A DNA stretch of 64,000 bases from VFKU01 sp964620045 (GCA_964620045.1 CAZUJL010000016.1:28617-92616), one strand, 5' to 3'. Shown: positions 45,326-54,640, counted from the stretch's first letter. The notes: a model not told the origin generated them from the letters alone. Made by a program: numbers and translations.

Positions 45326-46693
45326 TTAGTTCATTCCCATGCGCGGCATGCCACGGCCACCGCCAAACGGCCCGCCGCGTTTTCCGCCCTTGCCGCCGCG
45401 CTTCATCATGTCCTTCATGAGTTTGCGCGACTTATCAAAATCTTTCAGCAGCCGATTTACATCGGCCAGCGTCGTGCCGCTGCCGTCCGCGATGCGCCGG
45501 CGCCGGCTGGCCGCGATGATCTGCGGTTTGCGGCGTTCATCAAACGTCATCGAGCGGATGATCGCTTCGAGGTGACCGAGATCACCGTCGTCAAAATTCA
45601 TCTCACCCGCGCCGGCCATCATTTGCGACATGCCGGGGATTTTCTTGATTAGATCGCCGATGGAGCCGAGCTTCTTCACTTCCTGCAACTGCGAGAGGAA
45701 ATCGTCGAGGTCCCACTCGGCCTTGCGGGCTTTTTCCTGGAACTTGAGCGCCTTTTCCTGATCGACCACTTCCTGCGCCTTTTCGACGAAGGAAACGATG
45801 TCGCCCATGCCGAGGATCTGGTCGGCCATGCGCTGCGGGTGGAAGGCATCGAGCGCGTCGAGCTTTTCACCGGTACCCACGAATTTAATCGGGCAGCCGG
45901 TCACCTGGATGAGGCTGATCGCCGCGCCGCCGCGCGCGTCGCCGTCCATCTGCGTGAGGATCACACCGGTGAGCGGGAGGTTTTCGGAGAACTGCTTGGC
46001 GGAATTGACCGCGTCTTGACCGGTGGTCGCGTTGGCGACGAAGAGAATTTCGCGCGGCTTCACGGCCTGGGCAATCTTGCGCACCTCGGCCATCATTTGA
46101 TCGTCCACGTGCAGACGGCCGGCGGTATCGAGCAGGATCGTGTCACAGCCGCGCATCTGAGCTTCGCCCTGCGCCATCACGCAAATGTCGACCGGGTTCG
46201 CGTCCGTGCCCATGCCGAAAAACTCGACGCCGGCTTGTTGCGCGACGACTTCGAGCTGCTTCACGGCGGCGGGGCGGTAGACGTCCGCGGCGACGACGAT
46301 GGGCTTGCGGCCTTTTTTCTTCAAATGCAGCGCGAGCTTGCCGGTGGTGGTGGTCTTACCTTGACCTTGCAGACCGACCATCATGACGATCGTGGGAGGG
46401 CGGTCGGAGATTTTGAGTGGTGCGTTCGCTCCGCCCATGATCTTGATGAGTTCGTCGTGGACGATCTTGACGATCTGCTGCGCCGGGTGGACGCTCTTGA
46501 TGACTTCCTGGCCGACGGCGGCTTCTTCGACGTCCGAAATGAATTGCTTGACGACCTTGTAGTTCACGTCCGCATCGAGCAGCGCCCGGCGGATTTCCTG
46601 CAGGCCGTCCTTGATGTTCTTCTCGGTCAGGCGGCCCTGCCCGCGAAGTCCCTTGAAGGCGGCGTTCAGTTTTTCGGTTAAGGTCTCAAACAT
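45326..46693 (-). CDS. ffh: Signal recognition particle protein Ffh
   Basis: 455 residues with N and G domains (GTPase P-loop GLQGQGKTTTTGKLAL, TILLDTAGRLHVDD, LTQMDGDARGGAAIS, GTGEKLDALDAF) and a C-terminal M domain (~325-430) that binds 4.5S RNA and signal peptides. It targets nascent membrane proteins to FtsY and SecYEG. The tail is Gly/Met-rich (GGGRGMPRMGMN). First gene of the cluster; no 4.5S RNA is visible here. Confidence 0.97.
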   Translation of the reverse strand: MFETLTEKLNAAFKGLRGQGRLTEKNIKDGLQEIRRALLDADVNYKVVKQFISDVEEAAVGQEVIKSVHPAQQIVKIVHDELIKIMGGANAPLKISDRPPTIVMMVGLQGQGKTTTTGKLALHLKKKGRKPIVVAADVYRPAAVKQLEVVAQQAGVEFFGMGTDANPVDICVMAQGEAQMRGCDTILLDTAGRLHVDDQMMAEVRKIAQAVKPREILFVANATTGQDAVNSAKQFSENLPLTGVILTQMDGDARGGAAISLIQVTGCPIKFVGTGEKLDALDAFHPQRMADQILGMGDIVSFVEKAQEVVDQEKALKFQEKARKAEWDLDDFLSQLQEVKKLGSIGDLIKKIPGMSQMMAGAGEMNFDDGDLGHLEAIIRSMTFDERRKPQIIAASRRRRIADGSGTTLADVNRLLKDFDKSRKLMKDMMKRGGKGGKRGGPFGGGRGMPRMGMN

Positions 46694-46833
46694 GGAAATG
46701 GCTCAATTGGAAAAAAAGTTTAGTGGCGAGGACACATGCGCACGGATTTCCGGCCCGAGTGGTTGCCCGTTGGACCAGGAACCCCGGCGCTCCGGCGTAA
46801 AAACACGCCTTGCCAAGCGCGGAAGAGTAGCAT

Positions 46834-46871
46834 ATAAACCCAAGCCTGATCAACCTTTATGCGGGCTTGGG
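46834..46871 (-). terminator. Terminator after the SRPBCC genes
   Basis: Inverted repeat CCCAAGCC/GGCTTGGG (46839-46846 and 46864-46871, 17-base loop) just after the SRPBCC stop at 46886. On the minus strand it is followed by TTTATAT, a usable U tract. Confidence 0.6.
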
Positions 46872-46885
46872 AATGGCGGTGGACC

Positions 46886-47329
46886 TCAGCCCAGCGCGCG
46901 TTTGAGCGCGCCCACCATGGTCGTCCAGCCCTGCTGGGTGCGGTCTTTGTATTCCGCCCATTCGGGGGCCAGTTCATGGCTCAGGGTCAGGGTGCAGCCG
47001 GCGCCTTCGGGGGTGATGTCGATCTCGACCCGGCTGGCGTCGATCTTGTCCGGCGCGACGGCCCAGGTGAAGACCAGTTTCCGGGGTCGGTCGAGGACTT
47101 CGTAGCGGCCGATGTGGTCGATTTCCATGTTCTGGCGGCGGACGACGAAGGAGAAGGTGCCGCCGACTTTCGGGTCGTTCGTGAGGCGGACGATTTCCTC
47201 GTCGCGGAGCTGTGGACCGAACATGAACTTGCCGAGCATGCCGGTGTCGAGCCAGGCGTCGAACACGCGCTCGGGTGCGGCGGCGAATTTTTGGGTGACG
47301 CGGGCGTAGACGGGCGATGCGGCGGACAT
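46886..47329 (-). CDS. SRPBCC/AHSA1-like protein, copy 2 of the operon
   Basis: 147 residues in the START-like helix-grip fold (AAPERVFDAWLDTGMLGKFM, VGGTFSFVVRR, GRYEVLDRPRKLVFTWA, GCTLTLSHEL, GWTTMVGALKRAL). Such AHSA1-like proteins bind hydrophobic ligands; targets are unknown. Begins at ATG 47329 with a clear AAGGAG. Third gene of the ArsR-SRPBCC-SRPBCC operon. Confidence 0.85.
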   Translation of the reverse strand: MSAASPVYARVTQKFAAAPERVFDAWLDTGMLGKFMFGPQLRDEEIVRLTNDPKVGGTFSFVVRRQNMEIDHIGRYEVLDRPRKLVFTWAVAPDKIDASRVEIDITPEGAGCTLTLSHELAPEWAEYKDRTQQGWTTMVGALKRALG

Positions 47330-47370
47330 GGGTTGCTCCTTATTTACGTTTAGTGTTTTTGAACTTCCGT

Positions 47371-47961
47371 TCAACCGCACGGCGACTTGCTTGTCGATTC
47401 GGTGCCGAACGCCTCGGCATTTTTGAGACGCTCGTTGTATTCCTTTTCCATCCGCAACACCGTCGTCCACAGCCCGCGCGGCTCGAGCCCGTTCAGGTTG
47501 TCCGACAGGATATCGAGGTGGCTGTGCCAGCCGCCGGCGTAGTCATTCATCTCCGCGCGCGTCGCGATGCGGCGGTGGGTGAGCACGAGCAATACGTTCT
47601 TGCCCTGGGGCTTGAGTTCGAACTCGACCTCTGAGCCGCCTTCAGGGTTTTCCCACGTAATCGCCAATATTCGCGGGGGTTCGCAGCGTACGACGCGCCC
47701 CGGAAACTTCGCACCGTCTGAGCTTTTCCAACGCTCGGGCGTTTCTTTTTCCGAGGACAAATTCGCATGGTTGAACGTGAATTCGAAATTGCCACCCGCG
47801 CGCAATTCCATTGGACCCCCGGCGAACCATTTGGCACGTTTGTCGGATTCGGTCAGATAACTCCAGACACGTTCGATGGGGCCCGGCAACATGCGCTGCA
47901 TTCGTAGCGTGCCCGGTTCGGTCACCACGCCGAAGTCTTCGGGTTTCGTCCGGTCGATCAT
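47371..47961 (-). CDS. SRPBCC/AHSA1-like protein, copy 1 of the operon
   Basis: 196 residues with the same fold (RMLPGPIERVWSYLTESDKR, FAGGPMELRAGGNFEF, RILAITWENPEGGSEVEF, LVLTHRRI). Its start overlaps the arsR-type stop by 4 nt, and it is typical of ArsR-SRPBCC pairs where the regulator controls the carrier protein. Ligand unknown. Confidence 0.85.
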   Translation of the reverse strand: MIDRTKPEDFGVVTEPGTLRMQRMLPGPIERVWSYLTESDKRAKWFAGGPMELRAGGNFEFTFNHANLSSEKETPERWKSSDGAKFPGRVVRCEPPRILAITWENPEGGSEVEFELKPQGKNVLLVLTHRRIATRAEMNDYAGGWHSHLDILSDNLNGLEPRGLWTTVLRMEKEYNERLKNAEAFGTESTSKSPCG

Positions 47962-48341
47962 GATTGTTTTCCTTCCTTCGGTGCTGGAGTGTTCCCCGCC
48001 GCTGCAATGCGATCCTCCTCACGCAACAACGCATCCAGGATGTCGAGCCGCTTCGACCAGAGGGCGCGGTGCGTTTCGATCCACTCGGCGGCATCGTCGA
48101 GCGGTTTTGGATTGAACGACAGGATGTGTTCGCGGCCGCTGCGCCGGCGCTTCACGAGTCGCGCGCGCTCGAGCATGCGGATGTGCTTGGAGATGGAGTT
48201 GAGGGAGACGTTGAACGGCTGCGCGATGTCGGTCACGCGCGCTTCGCCTTGCGCGAGCCGGTGGAGAATGGCGCGGCGCGTGGGATCGGCGAGGGCGACG
48301 AGGGTCTGGTCTAAATGGGCTTGCATGGCCTGCACAGGCAT
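47958..48341 (-). CDS. ArsR-family winged-helix regulator
   Basis: 127 residues. LVALADPTRRAILHRLAQGE and the recognition helix region VSLNSISKHIRMLERARL mark the ArsR/HTH_20 type. No metal-site cysteines (ELCVCDL) are seen, so it is not a classical arsenic sensor. ATG 48341; an in-frame ATG at 48326 is also possible. Reads from a near-consensus promoter whose start site carries a small palindrome, so autorepression is likely. Confidence 0.9.
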   Translation of the reverse strand: MPVQAMQAHLDQTLVALADPTRRAILHRLAQGEARVTDIAQPFNVSLNSISKHIRMLERARLVKRRRSGREHILSFNPKPLDDAAEWIETHRALWSKRLDILDALLREEDRIAAAGNTPAPKEGKQS

Positions 48342-48346
48342 ATATT

Positions 48347-48390
48347 AACCCTTAAGGTTGAATAATAATCGATGAGAAGGCCCTTGTCAA
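48347..48390 (-). promoter_or_regulatory. Promoter and operator of the ArsR-SRPBCC operon
   Basis: On the minus strand, -35 TTGACA (48390-48385), a 17-bp spacer and -10 TATTAT (48367-48362) form a near-consensus sigma-70 promoter. The expected start site falls in AACC-CTTAA-GGTT (48347-48359), a short inverted repeat that could be the ArsR operator. Confidence 0.7.
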
Positions 48391-48460
48391 TAGCCCTGTT
48401 TTCGATTCCATCCCCTCTTCCCATGAATAATCCTCGTCACCGACGGTAATAACGGACGGG

Positions 48461-49045
48461 ATGATGACCTTAACGGCTCCGGATGATACGGAATTTATCG
48501 TACAGGCCCGCAGGGGCGATCGCGCGGCGTTTGGCGAACTCGTCAAGCGCTACCAGCGGCGTGCGTATGCGGTGGCGTATGGACTCGTGGGCAACCGCGA
48601 GGACGCGCTCGAGCTTGCGCAGGAGTCGTTCGTGAAGGCGTACCGCGCGATGAACCGGTTCGACACGGACATGCCGTTTTACCCGTGGCTGTACCGGATC
48701 GTGCGCAACACGTGCCTTAATCATTTGAAGAAGCGCGTGCGGCGCGGGGAGCGTTCGCTCGACGGCATGATGGAAGAGGGGACGGACTTCGCGACGGCTG
48801 GCGACGGCCCCGAAGAGGCGGCGAACTCCGACGAGCTGCGCCATCGTCTTTCGGAATGCATGACGACACTGTCGACACCGCACCGCGAGATTCTTTCGCT
48901 GCGGCACGTCGAAGAACTTTCTTACGAAGAGATCGCGCAGGTGCTTGAGGTGCCCAAGGGCACAGTCATGTCGCGCCTGCACGCGGCGCGGCAGGCGTTG
49001 CGCCAGGCGATGCTGAGCAGCGGGGCGACGATTGGAAGCGAGTAA
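48461..49045 (+). CDS. ECF-type RNA polymerase sigma factor
   Basis: 194 residues with sigma region 2 (YRRAYAVAYGLVGNREDALE and AQESFVKAYRAMNRFD, PFYPWLYRIVRNTCLNHLKK) and region 4 (LSTPHREILSLRHVEELSYE, IAQVLEVPKGTVMSRLHAAR). It resembles SigE/RpoE-group ECF factors. Its gene is followed after 4 bp by a membrane-anchored partner, the likely anti-sigma. ATG 48461 or 48464. Confidence 0.93.
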   Translation: MMTLTAPDDTEFIVQARRGDRAAFGELVKRYQRRAYAVAYGLVGNREDALELAQESFVKAYRAMNRFDTDMPFYPWLYRIVRNTCLNHLKKRVRRGERSLDGMMEEGTDFATAGDGPEEAANSDELRHRLSECMTTLSTPHREILSLRHVEELSYEEIAQVLEVPKGTVMSRLHAARQALRQAMLSSGATIGSE

Positions 49046-49049
49046 TGTG

Positions 49050-49496
49050 ATGACTGATTCGGAACAGGAAACGATGCGCGCGATGATCTCGGGGTATCTC
49101 GACGGGGAACTCGACCCCGGCGAACGCACGCGCTTCGAGGCGTATACCGCGGCGCATCCGGAATTCCGCCGCGAGATCGACGAGATGCGCGGGCTGCTGA
49201 AGACGGCGCTGCATTTGCAGCCGCCCGCGGTGCCGGATGAAGAGTGGGAGAAGTTCCTGGACAACGTGTATAACCGCATGGAGCGGCGGATCGGGTGGAT
49301 TTTGACCATCGTGGGCGGAACCGCCTTGCTGGCGGTGGCGCTGTATTTCATGGTCGTGCTACCGTGGGCGCCCGCGCCGATCAAGTTCGCGGCCGATGTG
49401 CTGGTCGCGGGTCTCGGCGTGCTGTTTCTCTCGGTGCTGCGGCAGCGGTTGACCGTGCGCAAGCACGACCGCTACAGCCGCGATATCAAGCGCTAG
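49050..49496 (+). CDS. Membrane-anchored anti-sigma factor lacking the zinc motif
   Basis: 148 residues. The N-terminal helical part (MISGYLDGELDPGERTRFEA) matches the anti-sigma domain, followed by two membrane segments (~80-98 and ~105-125). In zinc anti-sigmas a CPEC motif would follow, but here it reads HPEF and no cysteine is present, so it must be of the zinc-free type. Directly after the ECF sigma gene; the domain binds the sigma in the cytoplasm. ATG 49050 (GTG 49047 also possible). Confidence 0.8.
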   Translation: MTDSEQETMRAMISGYLDGELDPGERTRFEAYTAAHPEFRREIDEMRGLLKTALHLQPPAVPDEEWEKFLDNVYNRMERRIGWILTIVGGTALLAVALYFMVVLPWAPAPIKFAADVLVAGLGVLFLSVLRQRLTVRKHDRYSRDIKR

Positions 49497-49509
49497 GAGT
49501 GCCCACGCT

Positions 49510-49824
49510 GTGATCGTCGTCACTACATCGGAAGTCGCCGGTAAACGTGTCACCGAAACGCTTGGCATGGTGCGCGGGTGCACCGTGCGCGCACACCACG
49601 TCGGCGCTGATCTCATTGCCTACATGCGCAACCTCGTCGGCGGGGAAGTCTACGAATACACCAAGATGCTCGGCGAAGCGCGCGAGCAGGCGCTCGATCG
49701 CATGATCGAAGAGGCGCGGCACCTGGGCGCGGACGCCGTGCTCGATGTGCGCTTCGATACCTCCGACATCGCGGCCGGCGCGGCCGAAGTGCTGGTCTAC
49801 GGCACGGCGGTGAAGCTGCAGTAG
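49510..49824 (+). CDS. YbjQ/UPF0145 family protein
   Basis: 104 residues, the normal family length. Conserved parts are ETLGMVRGCTVRA, YEYTKMLGEAREQALDRMIE, GADAVLDVRFDTS and VLVYGTAVKL. Forms pentamers in known structures; function is uncertain. GTG start at 49510, 13 bp after the anti-sigma gene. Confidence 0.92.
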   Translation: MIVVTTSEVAGKRVTETLGMVRGCTVRAHHVGADLIAYMRNLVGGEVYEYTKMLGEAREQALDRMIEEARHLGADAVLDVRFDTSDIAAGAAEVLVYGTAVKLQ

Positions 49825-49826
49825 CG

Positions 49827-51068
49827 CTACAACGCAGCCGCCGTGCGCGGATCGGGATGCGTGAGGAAGTACTCCTTCGTCAGGAATTCGTAGATGCGCT
49901 CCGCGACGAACTCCGCGCCCTCGGGGGTAAGGTGCCCGTCGCCGGGAATGTACAGCGCGTCCGGATCGGGCGCAGCGCGCAGTGGTTCCGCAATCGAAAA
50001 TGCCGGCAGGTTTTCCTGCGCGAACCGTGCGTACAGCAATTCGGTCCCGCGTCCGGGCGTGTACGCCGAACCGTCGCCGACGCGGCCCATTTCCATTTCC
50101 CAGACCTTCGGACTGACCTCCGCGTGGGTCGGCATCGAATAGAGCACGTAGCCGGAGTTATGCGACGCACAGTCGCCGGCGATTTCGTGCAGGGTCGCCA
50201 TCATGCGATCCATCGCCAGATTCAGATCGTCGTACCACACGGTGAGGTCTTGTTCGAGATAGGCGCGGCGCGGCGCGCTCGGCCCGGCGTTTGGTTCGTC
50301 GGGATGAGGGAAAAAGGGCAGACGATCGAGCCAATACCCATAGGTGGGCAGTCCGATGATCTCCCGCATGCCGCAGTATGCCCGTGAATGCAGTTCGAGC
50401 CAGCGATCCGCGCGAAATTGCGGATACTTCATTCGGCGAAACTGGCGCACGCGCGCATCCCACACCGGTAAATAGGCCTTTGTCGAGCGGCCTAGTTCGC
50501 CGAGCGTGTCGGCGAGATCGTTGCCGAGGAAGAGTTGGTGCAGCACGAGGTCGGGCTGCAATGCGAACCCGCGATCGCGCAGGATGCCGCGCTGTTGCCA
50601 CGGCCCTGTGCCGCCCGTGCCCAGATTGATGACGGTGATGTTGTTGCGGCCGTGTTGGTGGAATTTTTCTTCGAGCAATACCGAAAGGGTGTGCTGTTGC
50701 GCCGCGGACCACCCGAACGTGAACGAATCGCCGAGCATCGCGATGCGATACTCGCCGGACTGCTTGGGGCCGTATTCGCGATCGCGCAGGCCCTGCGACG
50801 AAATGTCGTACACGATGCGCGGACGATCGGCGCCGGCTTGATCGGCGCGCACGGAATGCGCGCCCGGCTTGAGGCGATATAGGTACTCCGCATTCGGTTC
50901 CAACAGCGGATTGCGCACCACGTCTTCCGGTAGCAGCAGCCGCGCGCCAATTTCCAGCACCGCCAGCGAAAAAAGCATCGTCATCAGCAGCAGCGCAGCG
51001 TTCGCGAGAAGATGTTTCTTGCGGCGCGTTTTCGCGGGCGGGGTAGATTCGGTCGGTGTGGGCGTCAT
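49827..51068 (-). CDS. SGNH/GDSL-like hydrolase with one N-terminal membrane anchor
   Basis: 413 residues. One N-terminal hydrophobic segment (~20-42) anchors it. The SGNH serine is Ser115 in AMLGDSFTFGW, block III-like GNDL follows, and the C-terminal DGHLTPEG holds the Asp-His pair. Such proteins deacetylate, acetylate or hydrolyse esters on surface glycans or lipids. Its ATG overlaps the stop of its paralogue upstream by 4 nt. Confidence 0.85.
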   Translation of the reverse strand: MTPTPTESTPPAKTRRKKHLLANAALLLMTMLFSLAVLEIGARLLLPEDVVRNPLLEPNAEYLYRLKPGAHSVRADQAGADRPRIVYDISSQGLRDREYGPKQSGEYRIAMLGDSFTFGWSAAQQHTLSVLLEEKFHQHGRNNITVINLGTGGTGPWQQRGILRDRGFALQPDLVLHQLFLGNDLADTLGELGRSTKAYLPVWDARVRQFRRMKYPQFRADRWLELHSRAYCGMREIIGLPTYGYWLDRLPFFPHPDEPNAGPSAPRRAYLEQDLTVWYDDLNLAMDRMMATLHEIAGDCASHNSGYVLYSMPTHAEVSPKVWEMEMGRVGDGSAYTPGRGTELLYARFAQENLPAFSIAEPLRAAPDPDALYIPGDGHLTPEGAEFVAERIYEFLTKEYFLTHPDPRTAAAL

Positions 51069-52822
51069 GGCTCGCCTGAAGTATAACGGTCCGTGGGCGG
51101 CGCATCCGCCGGATGCCGCGGCGTGTCGATCGGATACGCCGGGAAATACGCGTCCATCAGGTAGTCGTAAAGGCATTGGGCCGTCGCCGCGTTGCCGGCT
51201 TCGGTCATGTGGCCGTCCAGCTTGAGATACAGGCTTTCCAGATCGGGATTGCCGCGCAGGCAGGCCGGCACGGGGATCGTGGGCACGCGCTGCTCCGCCA
51301 ATTTGGCGTCGAGAACCTTCTGGCCTTTGCCCATTTCGTACTGATAGCGATCGGGAATCCGATAGCGTTCGCGCGCTTCCTCATACCACCAGGGCACGAC
51401 TTCCTCGGCGATGGGCGCGGTGTAAAGGACGTAGCCGATGCCGCGTGCGTCGCACTCCGCGCGGATGGCGCAGACGGTCGCGATGAGGCTGGTCATCGCC
51501 TCTTCGATTTCGGGATACCACTCAACCGTGTCGACTTCCCACGACGGTGGAATCAAGGGTGAGAGCTCGATGATCTCGACGTTGAGCTTTGGCAGAAGGC
51601 GGCACTGGTACGTGAGGAATCGCGTCACGGCACCGCGGCCCACGGCCTCGCGAAAGACCGAATACGCGTGCGAGTGATCGGCCAGCCATTGCTCCGTTTG
51701 GAATCGGAGCGTCGTGCGCAAGCGCAGCCGCTGGCGCTCGTGCTCCCATTCGTTGTCGAAGACGCGCAGGCGTTTGCCGGTCCGCGAGAGCGTGTCGTGC
51801 AGATCGTTGCCGAGGAAGAGTTGGTGGATGACCAAATCCGGTTGAAGCGCGAAGCCAATGTCTTCGAGATAAATCTGCTGCTGCCACGGCGCCGTGGCGG
51901 GAATGCCGAGATTCATCACGGTGATTTTCTTGGCGAGCTTGGTTTTTCCGAAGCGTGCTTCCAGTTGTTGGCCGATGGTGTCGGGGAATTCCACCGTCTG
52001 GCCGAAGGTGAATGAATCGCCCAGCAACAGGATTCGGTATTCGTCGTCGGCCTTGGGGCCGAAATGCCGATCGCGCAGGCCTTGGTCGGAGGTGTCGGCG
52101 CGGATCTCGCGTAGCGTGCCGTGGTCGGTGGGATGGCGCATGCGGCCTGTCGACGAGGGGCGCAGCCGGAACAGGGCCTTCGAATCGGGGTAGAACAAGC
52201 CAACCTGTGGCGAGAGCGAATGCACGAAGAGCCGCGTGCCGATTTCGATCACGGCGAGGCCCAGCGCGATGCTGATGCACACCACCGCAGCGTTGATGAG
52301 ATACGCGCGCGCGGAATGTTGGGGGCGCGGGGGCGCCGGCACTGTGCGGGCGGTGATCAGCAGCGCGATGCCAATCGGCAGGGCCATTTCCAAGGGATAA
52401 TTGCGGGAAATCGCCGGGAGCAGCAGCGCGACGGTGAGCGTGATGCAGACGGCGCGCAGAGTGGCCACCCACGGATAACCGCGTGTGCCGGGCGTGGCGG
52501 CCGCGAACCACGGGGACAGTAATCGTCCGCGCATTGCCTGTATGAGCATGATGACCGGGATCGTCGCGCAGGTGGCGGCGACGGCGAGTTCGCCGAAGGC
52601 GTCGTTGCCGTCTGGAAACATGAGGATGCCGATGCCGACAAGCGTCGCGATGGCGGCGATCAGCGCGATGGTGCGTTGCCGCACAGGAATGAGCGCGGGG
52701 ATGGCGGCGAGGCAGATCCATGGGCGCGCGACGGACATGAAATCGAGCGCCCAATAAACGTAGAGCAGGAACGCGGTTCCCACCAGAAACGAGGCGCGTG
52801 TCGATTTGGCCTGCCGCAACAT
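51065..52822 (-). CDS. SGNH/GDSL-like hydrolase with multiple N-terminal membrane segments
   Basis: 585 residues. The N-terminal ~190 residues hold five or six hydrophobic segments; the SGNH domain follows with ILLLGDSFTFGQ (Ser ~279), FLGNDLHDTL and LDGHMTEAGNA. It is clearly related to the next gene over the domain (both share LQPDLVxHQLFLGNDL), so the pair arose by duplication. Probably an envelope acyl-modification enzyme. 33 bp after aspS, likely co-transcribed. Confidence 0.85.
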   Translation of the reverse strand: MLRQAKSTRASFLVGTAFLLYVYWALDFMSVARPWICLAAIPALIPVRQRTIALIAAIATLVGIGILMFPDGNDAFGELAVAATCATIPVIMLIQAMRGRLLSPWFAAATPGTRGYPWVATLRAVCITLTVALLLPAISRNYPLEMALPIGIALLITARTVPAPPRPQHSARAYLINAAVVCISIALGLAVIEIGTRLFVHSLSPQVGLFYPDSKALFRLRPSSTGRMRHPTDHGTLREIRADTSDQGLRDRHFGPKADDEYRILLLGDSFTFGQTVEFPDTIGQQLEARFGKTKLAKKITVMNLGIPATAPWQQQIYLEDIGFALQPDLVIHQLFLGNDLHDTLSRTGKRLRVFDNEWEHERQRLRLRTTLRFQTEQWLADHSHAYSVFREAVGRGAVTRFLTYQCRLLPKLNVEIIELSPLIPPSWEVDTVEWYPEIEEAMTSLIATVCAIRAECDARGIGYVLYTAPIAEEVVPWWYEEARERYRIPDRYQYEMGKGQKVLDAKLAEQRVPTIPVPACLRGNPDLESLYLKLDGHMTEAGNAATAQCLYDYLMDAYFPAYPIDTPRHPADAPPTDRYTSGEP

Positions 52823-52855
52823 GCGCGCATTCTCGCCCGCGCGCGGGGGCGTGCG

Positions 52856-54640
52856 CTACTTCTTCTCGTCGTCCTCGGGCGGCAGGATTTCGAGACGCAG
52901 CTCGGCGAGGTGGCCGGGCATCGGCTCGTTCGGCGCGCCCATGAGCAGGTCCTGCGCCTTCTGGTTCATCGGGAAGGCGATGACCTCGCGGATGTTCGGC
53001 TCGTCGGCCAGCAGCATCACGATGCGATCCACGCCGGGCGCGATGCCACCGTGAGGCGGTGCCCCGAAGTGGAAGGCCTTCCACAGCGCAGGGAACTTGT
53101 TCTTCACGACGTCTTCGCTGTAGCCGGCGATTTGGAAAGCCTTGAGCATGATGTCGGGGCGGTGGTTGCGGATTGCGCCCGAGGACAGCTCGATGCCGTT
53201 GCACACGATGTCGTATTGGTACGCGAGCACGTCGAGCGGGTCTTTGGTGTTCAGCGCGTCGAGCCCGCCCTGCGGCATGCTGAAGGGGTTGTGCGAGAAG
53301 TCGACTTTCTTGCGCTCGTCGTCGTACTCGAACATTGGGAAGTCGACGATCCAGCAGAACGCGACCTGGTCCTTGTCGACAAGGCCCAGCGCGCGGCCGA
53401 GGTAGTTGCGCACTTTGCCGAGCAGCGTGTTCACTTCCTTGCGTACACCCGCGCCGAAGAAGGCTACGTCGCCGTCGTTCAGACCGGCTTTTTCGCGCAG
53501 CGCTTGCTTCTCGGCGTCGCTGAGGAATTTCACGATCGGCCCGCGCATTTCGCCGTCCTTGAGCGCGATCCACGCGAGGCCTTTCGCGCCTTCGCCCTTG
53601 GCGAAGGCTTCGGCGTCGTCGAAGAACTTGCGGGACTGATCGGCCGCGCCCTTCACCGGAATCACTTTAATGACGCCACCGGAAGCTGCGGCGTTCTTGA
53701 AGATTTTCAATTCGCAGTTCGCGAAGGTCTGTGTGAGGTCTACCATTTTCAGGTCAAAGCGCAGGTCCGGCTTGTCGGAGCCGTACCAGTTCAGCGCGTC
53801 CAGATAGGCGATGCGCGGGAAGGTTTCCCACAGGATGGTTTTGTCGGAAAGTTCCTTGAACAGCCGCACCATGAGCGGTTCGAGCTCGGCGAAGAGGTCG
53901 TCCTGCGTGATGAACGACATCTCCATATCGAGCTGGTAGAACTCGCCGGGGCTGCGGTCTGCGCGGGAGTCTTCGTCGCGGAAGCACGCGGCGATCTGGA
54001 AGTACTTGTCGAAGCCGCTGATCATGTAGAGCTGCTTGAACTGCTGCGGCGCCTGCGGCAGCGCGTAGAACTTGCCGGGGTAGAGGCGGCTGGGCACGAG
54101 ATAGTCACGCGCGCCTTCCGGCGAGGAGCTGGTGAGGATCGGCGTCTGAAATTCGTGGAAGCCGCGCTCGTGCAGGTGCTCGCGCATGAGGCGGATCACT
54201 TCGCCGCGCAGCAGGATGTTTTGCTGCATGCGGTCGCGGCGCAGATCGAGGAAGCGGTGCGCGAGTCGGAGGTCTTCCGGCGTCTCGAGTTCCTGGTTCA
54301 CGGGGAAGGGGAGCGTGTCGGCCGGGTTCTCGATGAAGAAGTCCGTCGCGACGACTTCGATCTCGCCGGTGGGCATTTCGTCGTTCACGGTTTCCGGCGT
54401 GCGCTTGACGACTTCGCCGGTCAGCGTCACCACGCTCTCCGAGCGCGCCTTCTCCGCTTCGGAGAAAAACGGTGAGCCGGGGTTGCACACGACCTGCGTG
54501 ATGCCGTAGTGGTCGCGGAGGTCGATGAAGATCACGCCGCCGTGGTCGCGCTTGCGGTGCACCCAGCCCGAGAGCTTGACCGTCAACCCGGCCTCTTCGG
54601 GCCGCAACTCACCGCAATTGTGGGAACGATAGGGATGCAT
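52856..54640 (-). CDS. aspS: Aspartyl-tRNA synthetase (bacterial type)
   Basis: 594 residues with OB-fold anticodon domain (KLSGWVHRKRDHGGVIFIDL), class II catalytic domain (motif 2 region FRDEDSRADRSPGEFYQLDM, motif 3 GGIAPGVDRIVMLLADEPN) and the bacterial GAD insertion. Charges tRNA-Asp. The start MHPYRSHNCGEL has GAAGGTAG upstream. Bacterial-type AspRS may be discriminating or not; I cannot decide. Confidence 0.97.
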   Translation of the reverse strand: MHPYRSHNCGELRPEEAGLTVKLSGWVHRKRDHGGVIFIDLRDHYGITQVVCNPGSPFFSEAEKARSESVVTLTGEVVKRTPETVNDEMPTGEIEVVATDFFIENPADTLPFPVNQELETPEDLRLAHRFLDLRRDRMQQNILLRGEVIRLMREHLHERGFHEFQTPILTSSSPEGARDYLVPSRLYPGKFYALPQAPQQFKQLYMISGFDKYFQIAACFRDEDSRADRSPGEFYQLDMEMSFITQDDLFAELEPLMVRLFKELSDKTILWETFPRIAYLDALNWYGSDKPDLRFDLKMVDLTQTFANCELKIFKNAAASGGVIKVIPVKGAADQSRKFFDDAEAFAKGEGAKGLAWIALKDGEMRGPIVKFLSDAEKQALREKAGLNDGDVAFFGAGVRKEVNTLLGKVRNYLGRALGLVDKDQVAFCWIVDFPMFEYDDERKKVDFSHNPFSMPQGGLDALNTKDPLDVLAYQYDIVCNGIELSSGAIRNHRPDIMLKAFQIAGYSEDVVKNKFPALWKAFHFGAPPHGGIAPGVDRIVMLLADEPNIREVIAFPMNQKAQDLLMGAPNEPMPGHLAELRLEILPPEDDEKK

